A stretch of DNA of 64,000 bases from Hyphomicrobiales bacterium (GTDB taxonomy: Bacteria; Pseudomonadota; Alphaproteobacteria; Rhizobiales; Rhizobiaceae), in assembly GCA_900469625.1 (NCBI GenBank), contig UBXV01000037.1:89804-153803 (forward strand). The letters run 5' to 3'. Numbering within the stretch: the first letter of the stretch is position 1; the number at the start of each line of letters is the position of its first letter. Of the stretch, positions 56,889-64,000 are shown piece by piece. Below the pieces are notes generated by a model that did not search any database, had not been told where the DNA came from, and was given only the letters and a program-made list of their open reading frames with translations. Position numbers and translations under genes: made by a program.

Positions 56889-59075
56889 TCAGAACGTCGC
56901 CGTCAGGCTCATCCAGAAGCGGCGACCTTCGCCGACGGCATTGAAATCCGTCGGCTCCACCTCCTTGTCGAAGAGGTTATAAACGGCGGCATTGAGGATC
57001 AGTCCTTCGCCGAGTGCGTATTTCGTGCCGATATCGACGGTCGTGTAGGCGTCGTACTCGCGGCCCTGCTGGCCGTTGATCGTCACCGGCTTGCCGTTGG
57101 CGCCGATGCGCGCCCCGGCGGTAATCTCCGCGCCGTGATAGCTGACCGATGCCCAGGCCTCCAGCCCCTCGACCGGCGTGAACCAGTCTGCCCTGAGATT
57201 GGCCATATGCTCCGGCGTGCGCGCCAGCGGAAAGCCGGCATAGGTTCCGGTCATCTGTTCGGACTGCGTATAGGTGTAGCTGCCGCGCAGCGTCAGGTCG
57301 GCGGTCGCGTTCCAGGTCGCCGTCAGCTCGACGCCCTGGATGACGGCATCGTCGATATTATAGTTGTACCAGAGCAGGTAGTTCGGATCCTCGCTCCAGC
57401 GCACCTGCCTTCCGGCGGCATCGAGAACCGGCAGGTTCGTGATCTTGTCCTTGAAATCGGTGTAGAAATAGGTTCCGCCGAGGATAACGTCGCCATTGTC
57501 CCACACCGCACCGATTTCATAGCTGGTACTCGATTCGGCCTTCAGGTTGGGGTCGGCGATGATCACGCCGCAGTTACCGGCCGGCCCGTAGATGCAGCCG
57601 CCACCGCCGGTGGTATAGGCATAACCGGGCGCGATGCTGCGGATATCAGGTGCACGGAAGCCGGTGGAGACGCCGCCCTTGACCGTCAAGGTGTCGGTCG
57701 CGTCCCAGACACCATAGAGGCGCGGGCTCAGGTGGTAGCCGTACTGCTCGTGGTGATCGAGACGCAAGCCCCCCGTCAGCGCGAAATTGTCGACCATGCG
57801 CCATTCGTCCTCGGCAAACAGCGCCCACTGCGTTGCGGAGAATTTTTCCGTAAGAGCGGTGCGCCGTCCGGGGTTCTGGTCTGACAGGCGCGCCTCGAAG
57901 AACTGTCCTCCGGTGACGAGCGTGTGGCTGCCTGCGAGCTCGAACGGCGTCGTGAACTTGCCGTCGATGACCGTGTTGCGCACCTGCGGCGCGCGCGGCT
58001 GCTTGATAAAACGGCGATCCGCCTGGGTGTCGTTGTAGGTTCGCCGCTCGGCCCATTCCTGCAGGATCGAGAATTCGGACGTGGTCGGCCCCCAGCGCCC
58101 GGTATGGGAGAACGACCAGTGATCGCGGTCGTTCTCGTTGTAGGTGCTGGCGGCCCTTAGACCCGGCGCGATCGTGTTGCCGATGTTGGCGTCACGCCGC
58201 AGCCGCGCCTTGCCGCCCTCGAGGAAGAAGTCATGGTCCTCGTTCGGCGTATAGGCAAGCCGCGCCGTCAGGTCGTGCTCGCGGGCACCGGTGATGCCCG
58301 AGAGGAACTTGTCCTCGCCGCGCTTCAGCCCGCGTCCCCAGATCTGCATGCCGAGCGTATCCTTCAGGATCGGGCCGCTGGCGTAAAACGACGTCTGTCC
58401 CGAATTGCCGGAGCGTTGGTGCTGCTGCATCGTGCCATCCATGGTCACCGAGCCCGACCACGTGTCTGCAACCTTGCGAGTGATGATGTTGATGACGCCG
58501 CCCATGGCATCGGAACCATAAAGCGACGACATCGGCCCGCGCACGATCTCGATGCGTTCGATGGCCGCCGCCGGCGGCACGAAACTCTGTTCGAAGCCAG
58601 AATTGCCGTTGGTGCGGGCATCACGCGTGCTCTGGCGCTTGCCGTCGACGAGGATCAGCGTATACGAGCCGGGCAGGCCGCGGATGAAGATGTCGCGCTC
58701 GTTGGCAACGCCGGTGACCGCCACGCCCTGAGCATCGCGAAGGGCGTCGGTCAGGTCGCGGAATGAGCCTTTTTCCAGCTCCTCGCCAGTTACCACCGTG
58801 ATGCTTGCCGGTGCGTCCTTGACGTTCTGCTCGAAGCCGGCCGCCGTGACGACGATCTGCTCCAGCTCCGTGCTCTTCTCCGCGCTCTTTTCCTTGCCCT
58901 TGGCTTGCTGTGCCAGTGCCTCCATCGGCACGCTCAGCGCCGTACCGGCGAGGCAGGCGTAGAGGAACCGTTGCGCCTGCCGAGACGGCTGCGGCGCGGT
59001 CCCGCGCCGGAACGGTAACGCGAATGTGTGCCGCTCGATACGGCTATCCAGCGGGCGGCGCGCCTCTATGCTCAT
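56889..59075 (-). CDS. TonB-dependent outer-membrane receptor
   Basis: The 728-residue protein has a long basic N-region and a signal peptide ending PMEALA-QQ (about residue 55), a TonB-box-like EQIVVTAAG, a plug domain (ITVVTGEELEKGSFRDLTDA, FIRGLPGSYTLILVDGKRQS, EIVRGPMSSLYGSDAMGGVI) and a beta barrel ending in WMSLTATF with the terminal Phe needed for membrane assembly. The plug resembles CirA/FepA/BtuB-type receptors. The ligand is unknown; an Irr-type iron box about 75 bp upstream suggests an iron chelate or heme. The ATG at 59075 follows GGGGACA; an open frame 21 codons longer lacks support. Confidence 0.92.
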   Translation of the reverse strand: MSIEARRPLDSRIERHTFALPFRRGTAPQPSRQAQRFLYACLAGTALSVPMEALAQQAKGKEKSAEKSTELEQIVVTAAGFEQNVKDAPASITVVTGEELEKGSFRDLTDALRDAQGVAVTGVANERDIFIRGLPGSYTLILVDGKRQSTRDARTNGNSGFEQSFVPPAAAIERIEIVRGPMSSLYGSDAMGGVINIITRKVADTWSGSVTMDGTMQQHQRSGNSGQTSFYASGPILKDTLGMQIWGRGLKRGEDKFLSGITGAREHDLTARLAYTPNEDHDFFLEGGKARLRRDANIGNTIAPGLRAASTYNENDRDHWSFSHTGRWGPTTSEFSILQEWAERRTYNDTQADRRFIKQPRAPQVRNTVIDGKFTTPFELAGSHTLVTGGQFFEARLSDQNPGRRTALTEKFSATQWALFAEDEWRMVDNFALTGGLRLDHHEQYGYHLSPRLYGVWDATDTLTVKGGVSTGFRAPDIRSIAPGYAYTTGGGGCIYGPAGNCGVIIADPNLKAESSTSYEIGAVWDNGDVILGGTYFYTDFKDKITNLPVLDAAGRQVRWSEDPNYLLWYNYNIDDAVIQGVELTATWNATADLTLRGSYTYTQSEQMTGTYAGFPLARTPEHMANLRADWFTPVEGLEAWASVSYHGAEITAGARIGANGKPVTINGQQGREYDAYTTVDIGTKYALGEGLILNAAVYNLFDKEVEPTDFNAVGEGRRFWMSLTATF

Positions 59076-59147
59076 CTTTGTCCCCACAAATAACTTGAGT
59101 GCGACGGTCCACTTAGATAATGGCCGAACTGGTGGCAACGGCGCTGT

Positions 59148-59164
59148 TTTAGAACAGCTCTAAA
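59148..59164. promoter_or_regulatory. Irr-type iron control element (ICE box)
   Basis: TTTAGAACAGCTCTAAA matches the published rhizobial ICE pattern TTTAGAA-N3-TTCTAAA at 13 of 14 fixed positions. It lies between the divergent TonB receptor gene (73 bp from its ATG) and the fusion gene at 59227 (63 bp), so one site could control both. Confidence 0.7.
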
Positions 59165-59226
59165 TGTGAATGGGCGCAAAACACCGGTTTCGAATATGCC
59201 CGGAGCCTATTGAGGGACGGACGACG

Positions 59227-60681
59227 ATGAAGACTCGCGCGCAGATGGCGCCAGCGGCGCAAGACCGGCAGACCGACATGGGCAGGCTGCGCCTGCTGCT
59301 CGCGCTCGATGCGCTGTTGCGTGAAAACAGCGTCAGCCGGGCAGCGGCAAGCGTCGGCCTGCAGCCCTCCGCCATGAGCAGGCTGCTCTCCCAGCTGCGC
59401 GAGCAATATGACGACCCGCTGTTCCTGCGCACCGGCCATGGCTTGCGGCCGACACCCCTTGCCGAAGCATTGCGGTTGCGCGTGCGGGCCCTTGCCGCCG
59501 AGACGGAAGCGCTTTTCCATCGGTCGGGCGATGCGGCGGCGACGTCCAACCCGGCGCACAGCGGCTGGGAAGGGGCAGGGCTGATCGCGGCGCCCCCGCT
59601 CGCCGCGCGGCCGAGCCTGATGCTGGATGGCGAACCGACGCCGGAAGCCTTCGCCGCCAAGCTGGCGCGGATCGGCGACGACGCGGCGCCGCAGCGCCGG
59701 CTGGCGCGCAACATTGCGACCATCGGCACCGGCGCCGGTCGCAGCCGGCCTTTGAGCGAGACGGAAGCGGAAGATGCCTTGGCGATCATCCTCGCCGGGG
59801 AGGCGGATCCCGTGCAGATCGGCGCGCTGATGGCGGCCCTGCAATATCGCGGCGCGACCGCCGTCGAGATCGCCGGCTTCGTCAGGGCGATCCGCCGCCA
59901 CATCGGCGCCGCCACTCGTGGCGCGGCCGATCTCGACTGGCCATGTTATCTCTCACCGAAGCTGAAGACCGCGCCATGGTTCCTGCACGCGGCAAGGCTG
60001 GTGGCGAGCGCCGGCTTCCGCGTCGTGCTGCACGGCCATTATGGCGAACAAGGCGCCGAGCGCGGCAAGCTCGAAATCGCCGCCGCCCGCAGCGGCATCG
60101 CCGTCTGCGCGTCGCTCGACGATGCCAAAAGCGCGCTGGCAAGGACCGGGATCGTCTATCTGCCGCTACCGGCACTGTCGCCGCAGATCTACCGCCTTCT
60201 CGGCCTCTACGGGCTGATGGAGATGCGGATCCCGCTCGGTTCCGCCGTGCATCTGATCAATCCCATGGGCGCGCGCACCAGCCTGCTCGGGGTCGCCAAC
60301 ACGGCCGCAAGGACGCTGAGCCGCGACATCGCGCTTCTGCTCGGTGTCAAGGAACTGACGATCCTCGGCAACACCCGCGACCACGCCGAGTTCACCCCCT
60401 ATCGCCAGACGCCGCTATTTCGCCTGGTTGGCGGCGAGGTGGAGGACCTGGTCATTCCCGCCTTGCCCGCGCCACCCGCCGAAGCGCGCACCGGCCTCAG
60501 CACCCGCGAGTACTGGGAGGCGGTCTGGACGGGAGCGGCCCGCGACGAACGTGCCGAGACGACGATCGTCACCACGGCGGCGACCGCCCTTCTGAGCCTC
60601 GGCAATTCGTCGGACTTCGAGGCCGCCTGCGAGACGGCGCGGGCGCTCTGGGCGGGCCGATCGCGCCAGATGGCGCGATAG
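59227..60681 (+). CDS. LysR-type HTH fused to a TrpD2/YbiB-like phosphoribosyltransferase-fold protein
   Basis: The 484-residue protein begins with a LysR-type winged helix-turn-helix (residues about 18-80: LRLLLALDALLRENSVSRAA, VGLQPSAMSRLLSQLREQYD, PLFLRTGHGLRPTPLAEALR) but has no LysR effector domain. From about residue 175 it is a glycosyl transferase family 3 (TrpD/TrpD2) protein: an N-terminal helical domain (LSETEAEDALAIILAGEADP) then VVLHGHYGEQG, LGLYGLMEMRIPLGSAVHLI and NPMGARTSLLGVANTAA. YbiB/TrpD2 binds nucleic acids and is not an anthranilate enzyme. ATG 59227 follows GAGGGACGG; a frame 19 codons longer exists. It is divergent from the TonB receptor gene and shares the iron box. 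Confidence 0.85.
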   Translation: MKTRAQMAPAAQDRQTDMGRLRLLLALDALLRENSVSRAAASVGLQPSAMSRLLSQLREQYDDPLFLRTGHGLRPTPLAEALRLRVRALAAETEALFHRSGDAAATSNPAHSGWEGAGLIAAPPLAARPSLMLDGEPTPEAFAAKLARIGDDAAPQRRLARNIATIGTGAGRSRPLSETEAEDALAIILAGEADPVQIGALMAALQYRGATAVEIAGFVRAIRRHIGAATRGAADLDWPCYLSPKLKTAPWFLHAARLVASAGFRVVLHGHYGEQGAERGKLEIAAARSGIAVCASLDDAKSALARTGIVYLPLPALSPQIYRLLGLYGLMEMRIPLGSAVHLINPMGARTSLLGVANTAARTLSRDIALLLGVKELTILGNTRDHAEFTPYRQTPLFRLVGGEVEDLVIPALPAPPAEARTGLSTREYWEAVWTGAARDERAETTIVTTAATALLSLGNSSDFEAACETARALWAGRSRQMAR

Positions 60682-60695
60682 ATCCGCCTCAATAC

Positions 60696-62759
60696 TCAGG
60701 CCGCCAGCCCCTTCTTGGCGAGCATCGCATCCGGGCTCGGCAGCTTGCCGCGGAAACCCTTGTAGGCGTCTTCCGGATCGATCGAGCCGCCGACCGAATA
60801 GACATTGTCCTTCAGCTTCTGCGCCATGCCGGGATCGAAGGCATTGCCGGTCTCTTCGAAAGCGGCAAACGCATCCGCATCGAGCACCTCCGACCACATG
60901 TAGGAATAGTAGCCGGCGGAATAGCCGTCGCCGGAGAACACATGCAGGAAGTGCGGGCTGCGGTGGCGCATGACGATCGACCGCGGCATGCCGATCTTCT
61001 CCAGCGTCGCCGCTTCGAGCGCCATCGGATCACCCTGCGCTTGCGCGGTGTGGTAGGCCATGTCGACCAGTGCCGAGGACGTGAACTCCACCGTCGCGAA
61101 ACCGGAATTGAAGGTGCGCGCGGCAAGCACCTTGTCGAGCAGCGCTTCGGGCATCGGTTCGCCGGTCCGATAATGCACCGCATAGCGCTTGAGGATATCA
61201 GGAACCGTCAGCCAGTGTTCGTAGAGCTGGGACGGCAATTCGACGAAGTCACGCGACACGCCAGTGCCGGAAACGGACGGGTAGGTGACATTGGATAGCA
61301 TGCCATGCAACGCGTGCCCGAATTCGTGAAACAGCGTGCGCGCATCGTCGAGCGACAGCAGCGCCGGCTTGCCTTCGGCGGGCTTGGCGAAATTGCACAC
61401 GTTGTAGATGATCGGCAGCTCGCCGACGGCACCGTTCTTGAGTGTCAGCTTGTGTTGCGACTGGAACGAGCTCATCCAGGCGCCCGAACGCTTCGACGAC
61501 CGCGCGAAATAGTCGCCGAGGAACAGGGCCGTAAGCCTGCCGCTCGCATCGCGCATCTCGAAGACCCGCACGTCGGGGTGATAGCCGGCAACGCCCTTCT
61601 TCTCTGTCGCAGTGATGCCGAACAGACGCTGGGCGACATCGAAGCTGGCCTCGATGATCTTTTCCAACTGCAGGTAGGGCTTCAGCTCGCCTTCCGAGAA
61701 GTTGAACTTTTCGGCACGCAGTTTTTCGGCATAGTGGCGCCAGTCCCACGGCATGACGTCGTGATTGCGGCCTTCAGCGGCAACCAGCTTGGCAAGATCG
61801 GCCTCCTCCTCGCGGGCACGGGCAACAGCCTTCTCCCAGACCTGCATCAACAGGCCGTTCACCGCCTCCGGCGTCTTGGCCATGGTGTTGTCGAGCTTCA
61901 GCGCCGCATAGTTGTCATAGCCGAGCAACTTTGCCTTTTCGGCCCGAAGCGCCAGGGTTTCGGCGATAAGGCCGCGATTGTCGGTCTCGCCGCCGTTCTC
62001 GCCGCGCGCGATCCAGGCGCGGAACGCCTTTTCCCGAAGCTCGCGATTGTCGGAGAAGGTGAGGAACGGCTCGATGATCGAGCGCGACAGCGTCACCGCG
62101 TACTTGCCCTGTTCGCCGCGGTCGCTGGCGGCAGATGCCATCGCATCGCGCAGAAAATAAGGAATGCCAGCCAGATCCTCCTCGCTATCCAGAAACAGGG
62201 CCCAGTTCTTTTCGTCGGCAAGCACGTTCTGGCCGAACTTGGCGCCGAGACCGGCGAGGGTCTCGTTGATACCGGCCAGCCGCTCCTGCTGGTCCTTCGG
62301 CAGCTTCGCACCCGACTTGACGAACCCCTTCCAGTGCCGCTCCAGCACCCGGGTCGCTTCGAGATCGAGGCCGAGACTTTTCCGGTTTTCCCAGAGCGTA
62401 TCGATGCGTTTGAACAACGCGGCGTTCATGCCGATCTTCGAATAGTGCCGGGACATTTTCGGCGCGATGTCGCGCTCCAGCGCCTGGATCGTCTCGTTGG
62501 TGTCGGCGCCGGCCTTGTTCCAGAAAATCGAGGAGATCCGCGACAGCGCGTCGCCGGCGATCTCGAGCGCGATCACCGTGTTTTCGAAGGTCGGTTGATC
62601 GGGGTTGCCGGCAATGTCATCGATCTCCGCCTCATGCGCCTTGAAGGCGGCGTCGAAGGCCGGCGCGAAATCCGTGTCCTTTACCAGGTCGAAGCGGGGC
62701 AGGCCCTCATGTCCGGTCCAGGTCGTCAGGGCGGGATTGAGCGGGGTGCTGGCGGTCAT
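60696..62759 (-). CDS. dcp: M3-family metallopeptidase (oligopeptidase/peptidyl-dipeptidase)
   Basis: The 687-residue cytosolic zinc peptidase has the HEXXH motif in TLFHEFGHALHGML (about residue 470) and the downstream third-ligand Glu region in FVELPSQLYEHWL, followed by the long alpha-helical M3 bowl with YYSYMWSEVLDADAFAAFEE. Length suits OpdA/Dcp (about 680). It breaks down short peptides, including signal-peptide fragments. The ATG at 62759 has AAAGGA upstream; the longer frame adds 23 unsupported residues. It is convergent with the TrpD2 fusion gene, 14 bp apart. PrlC/OpdA and Dcp cannot be separated confidently here. Confidence 0.92.
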   Translation of the reverse strand: MTASTPLNPALTTWTGHEGLPRFDLVKDTDFAPAFDAAFKAHEAEIDDIAGNPDQPTFENTVIALEIAGDALSRISSIFWNKAGADTNETIQALERDIAPKMSRHYSKIGMNAALFKRIDTLWENRKSLGLDLEATRVLERHWKGFVKSGAKLPKDQQERLAGINETLAGLGAKFGQNVLADEKNWALFLDSEEDLAGIPYFLRDAMASAASDRGEQGKYAVTLSRSIIEPFLTFSDNRELREKAFRAWIARGENGGETDNRGLIAETLALRAEKAKLLGYDNYAALKLDNTMAKTPEAVNGLLMQVWEKAVARAREEEADLAKLVAAEGRNHDVMPWDWRHYAEKLRAEKFNFSEGELKPYLQLEKIIEASFDVAQRLFGITATEKKGVAGYHPDVRVFEMRDASGRLTALFLGDYFARSSKRSGAWMSSFQSQHKLTLKNGAVGELPIIYNVCNFAKPAEGKPALLSLDDARTLFHEFGHALHGMLSNVTYPSVSGTGVSRDFVELPSQLYEHWLTVPDILKRYAVHYRTGEPMPEALLDKVLAARTFNSGFATVEFTSSALVDMAYHTAQAQGDPMALEAATLEKIGMPRSIVMRHRSPHFLHVFSGDGYSAGYYSYMWSEVLDADAFAAFEETGNAFDPGMAQKLKDNVYSVGGSIDPEDAYKGFRGKLPSPDAMLAKKGLAA

Positions 62760-62884
62760 GAAAGGTCCTTTCGCATGCACAGGCCGGAGTGGAGCCCGGG
62801 AGGGTAGCGCCCGCGACGCCGGCGGCACGTCGGGCGGAAGAGCTTGAGGTGGTCGCTGACGATCTCGACGTCAAGGCTTGTGCG

Positions 62885-63526
62885 TCAGGGCTTGCGCAGA
62901 CCGAGAAGACCGGGAGCGGCATGCCATACGGCCTGGATGGCAAAGCCGATGAACAGCAGCCCCGACAGCCGAACGATCGCCAGCTCATGACGCCGATAGA
63001 AGCGCCGCACCACGGAAGCACCGATGATGACGATCAGGATCAGGTCGGCGACGAGAAAGCCGATGAGCGAGACCCCGAGCAGCATCGGCAGCGCGTCGAA
63101 TTCCAAGGCGTTGGCGGAGCCCGCGAGCAACGCGGTGAAAGTGGCGAGCGCTACCGGATAGCCCTTGGGATTGGTCAGGCCGAAGATCAGCCCGCGCCGA
63201 AGCGGCTTCTCCACGGTGATCAGCGCCCGGTTATCGCCTTTCGGCCGGGCGCGCAGCGCCGTCCATCCGATCCAGCCGAGATAGAGGCCACAGAAGAGAC
63301 CGAGAATATCGAACACCGTCGTTCCGACCGAACGGGCGCCGATGATCGCCACCAGCGCCAGCCCCGACCAGAGGATATCGCCGGCAAGGTGCCCGCCCAT
63401 GAACAGCGCGCCCGCCTTGCGGCCCTGGCCGGCACCGATGCCGAGCAAAGCGAGGAAGGCCGGCCCGGGAATAAGCGTATAGGAGAGGGCAGCGAGAAAG
63501 GCACCGATCAGCAGCGTTTCAGACAT
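62885..63526 (-). CDS. LysE/RhtB family exporter
   Basis: The 213-residue inner-membrane protein has the family opening LIGAFLAALSYTLIPGPAFLALLGIGAGQ (PGPA motif near residue 18) and about six hydrophobic segments, with the conserved GLTNPKGYPVAL in the middle. It probably exports an amino acid or similar metabolite; the substrate is unknown. The ATG at 63526 follows GGGGA; 30 extra upstream residues in the frame are not family-like. A second member of the family is at 3761. Confidence 0.88.
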   Translation of the reverse strand: MSETLLIGAFLAALSYTLIPGPAFLALLGIGAGQGRKAGALFMGGHLAGDILWSGLALVAIIGARSVGTTVFDILGLFCGLYLGWIGWTALRARPKGDNRALITVEKPLRRGLIFGLTNPKGYPVALATFTALLAGSANALEFDALPMLLGVSLIGFLVADLILIVIIGASVVRRFYRRHELAIVRLSGLLFIGFAIQAVWHAAPGLLGLRKP

Positions 63527-63953
63527 GGCAGGTCCCCGGTTGTTTCGGCGGCCATTCGATCCCCAGCCGGTGATTCCGTCAAGCGGAAAGGCAAGACGCA
63601 GCGGATGTCCAGGCAAAGACGGCGGACGGCGCGCTTCGACGGCTTCGCGGCCGGAGCCGGCGTGTCGCTAGCGACCGAAAACGCCAGTCCGGCTGCGGCC
63701 GAAGGTCAGTCTCCCGAGACTGACGGCGAGCAGGTTTATGCTCTCGATGACGAAGCCGCGCATGGTCCTGATCCTTTCGTGGGCGTTGCAGGCCGTGAAC
63801 GCAACAATTCCAGCCATTCGGCCGACGCGCGGTGTCGCCGGGGACAGCCAGCGCACCGGCATTGCGACGCACAATTCTTTCGTCGCGACGATTTCCCTCG
63901 ATACGAAGTTGCGCTAAGACGCGCGCAAGTTTTCCCCGCGAGAAGGACTTTCC
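63527..63953. other. Intergenic region upstream of leuB
   Basis: About 430 bp hold only one possible gene, the 31-codon frame at 63668-63763. An AGAAGGA site at 63941 serves leuB. I found no clear terminator, repeat or operator. Confidence 0.5.
63668..63763 (-). CDS. Possible 31-residue small protein
   Basis: A short frame begins MRGFVIESINLLAVSLGRLT and ends TGVFGR. AAAGGA lies eight bases before its ATG. It has a short amphipathic or hydrophobic N-terminal half and a basic C-terminal half, as many small membrane-associated peptides do. It is 141 bp downstream of nothing transcribed toward it except the divergent leuB leader. I do not recognise it; it could be chance. Confidence 0.35.
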   Translation of the reverse strand: MRGFVIESINLLAVSLGRLTFGRSRTGVFGR

Positions 63954-64000
63954 ATGACAGTGCGCAATCTCTTCCTTCTGCCCGGCGACGGCATCGGCCC
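63954..64000 (+). CDS. leuB: 3-isopropylmalate dehydrogenase, N-terminus (cut by window edge)
   Basis: Only the first 15 codons are present: MTVRNLFLLPGDGIGP, with the LPGDGIGPE nucleotide-site start typical of isopropylmalate/isocitrate dehydrogenases. AGAAGGA lies seven bases before the ATG. The form of this N-terminus is that of rhizobial LeuB, which oxidises 3-isopropylmalate in leucine synthesis; a related tartrate or isocitrate dehydrogenase cannot be excluded from so short a piece. Confidence 0.75.
   Translation, partial: MTVRNLFLLPGDGIG

Overview
The window is high-GC chromosomal DNA from a member of the Rhizobiaceae. The near-textbook NdvA and NdvB cyclic beta-1,2-glucan proteins, an R. 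etli-type pyruvate carboxylase, an AatB aminotransferase, rhizobial CTTGAC-type promoters, two families of alphaproteobacterial palindromic repeats and a likely Irr iron box all point to Ensifer/Sinorhizobium or a close relative. No rRNA, tRNA, CRISPR array, insertion sequence or prophage was recognised. The genes are colinear core and catabolic operons with tight spacing.

Layout. 1-7,500: housekeeping genes (glutathione transferase, mtgA, ispA-hisC, a LysE exporter, ispG, an MFS transporter, a VOC protein). 7,489-10,863: a DeoR regulator divergent from a cystine-type amino-acid ABC transporter that has a hairpin after its binding-protein gene. 10,864-15,600: a palindromic repeat, pyc and a solo LuxR regulator. 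15,970-28,522: the cyclic glucan locus (ndvA exporter, opgC succinyltransferase-like, ndvB synthase) with a frameshifted unknown gene between ndvA and opgC. 28,871-35,613: a LysR regulator divergent from hglS, a D-2-hydroxyglutarate-dehydrogenase-like flavoprotein, amaB and aatB. This reads as the lower lysine/2-aminoadipate route to 2-oxoglutarate. 35,859-37,892: an XRE-cupin regulator divergent from an omega-aminotransferase.

37,988-56,825 is the most interesting part. It appears to hold two interlocking LacI-controlled catabolic units. LacI-1 (48,226) seems to control a GtsA-like sugar ABC transporter whose operon continues into a GMC oxidoreductase and an SDR. LacI-2 (54,293) heads its own operon (Gfo/Idh/MocA dehydrogenase, CoA-transferase, enoyl-CoA hydratase-like protein, aldehyde dehydrogenase). 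Matching operators place two more transcripts in its regulon: a DUF993 aldolase-like protein, and a GMC oxidoreductase-Dabb protein-glycerate kinase operon 13 kb away. I cannot name the substrate. The set looks like a largely undescribed sugar or polyol pathway.

56,889-64,000: a TonB-dependent receptor and a divergent protein in which a LysR-type helix-turn-helix is fused to a TrpD2/YbiB-like phosphoribosyltransferase fold, with an Irr-type iron box between them. An M3 oligopeptidase, a LysE-family exporter, a possible 31-residue peptide and the first codons of leuB follow.
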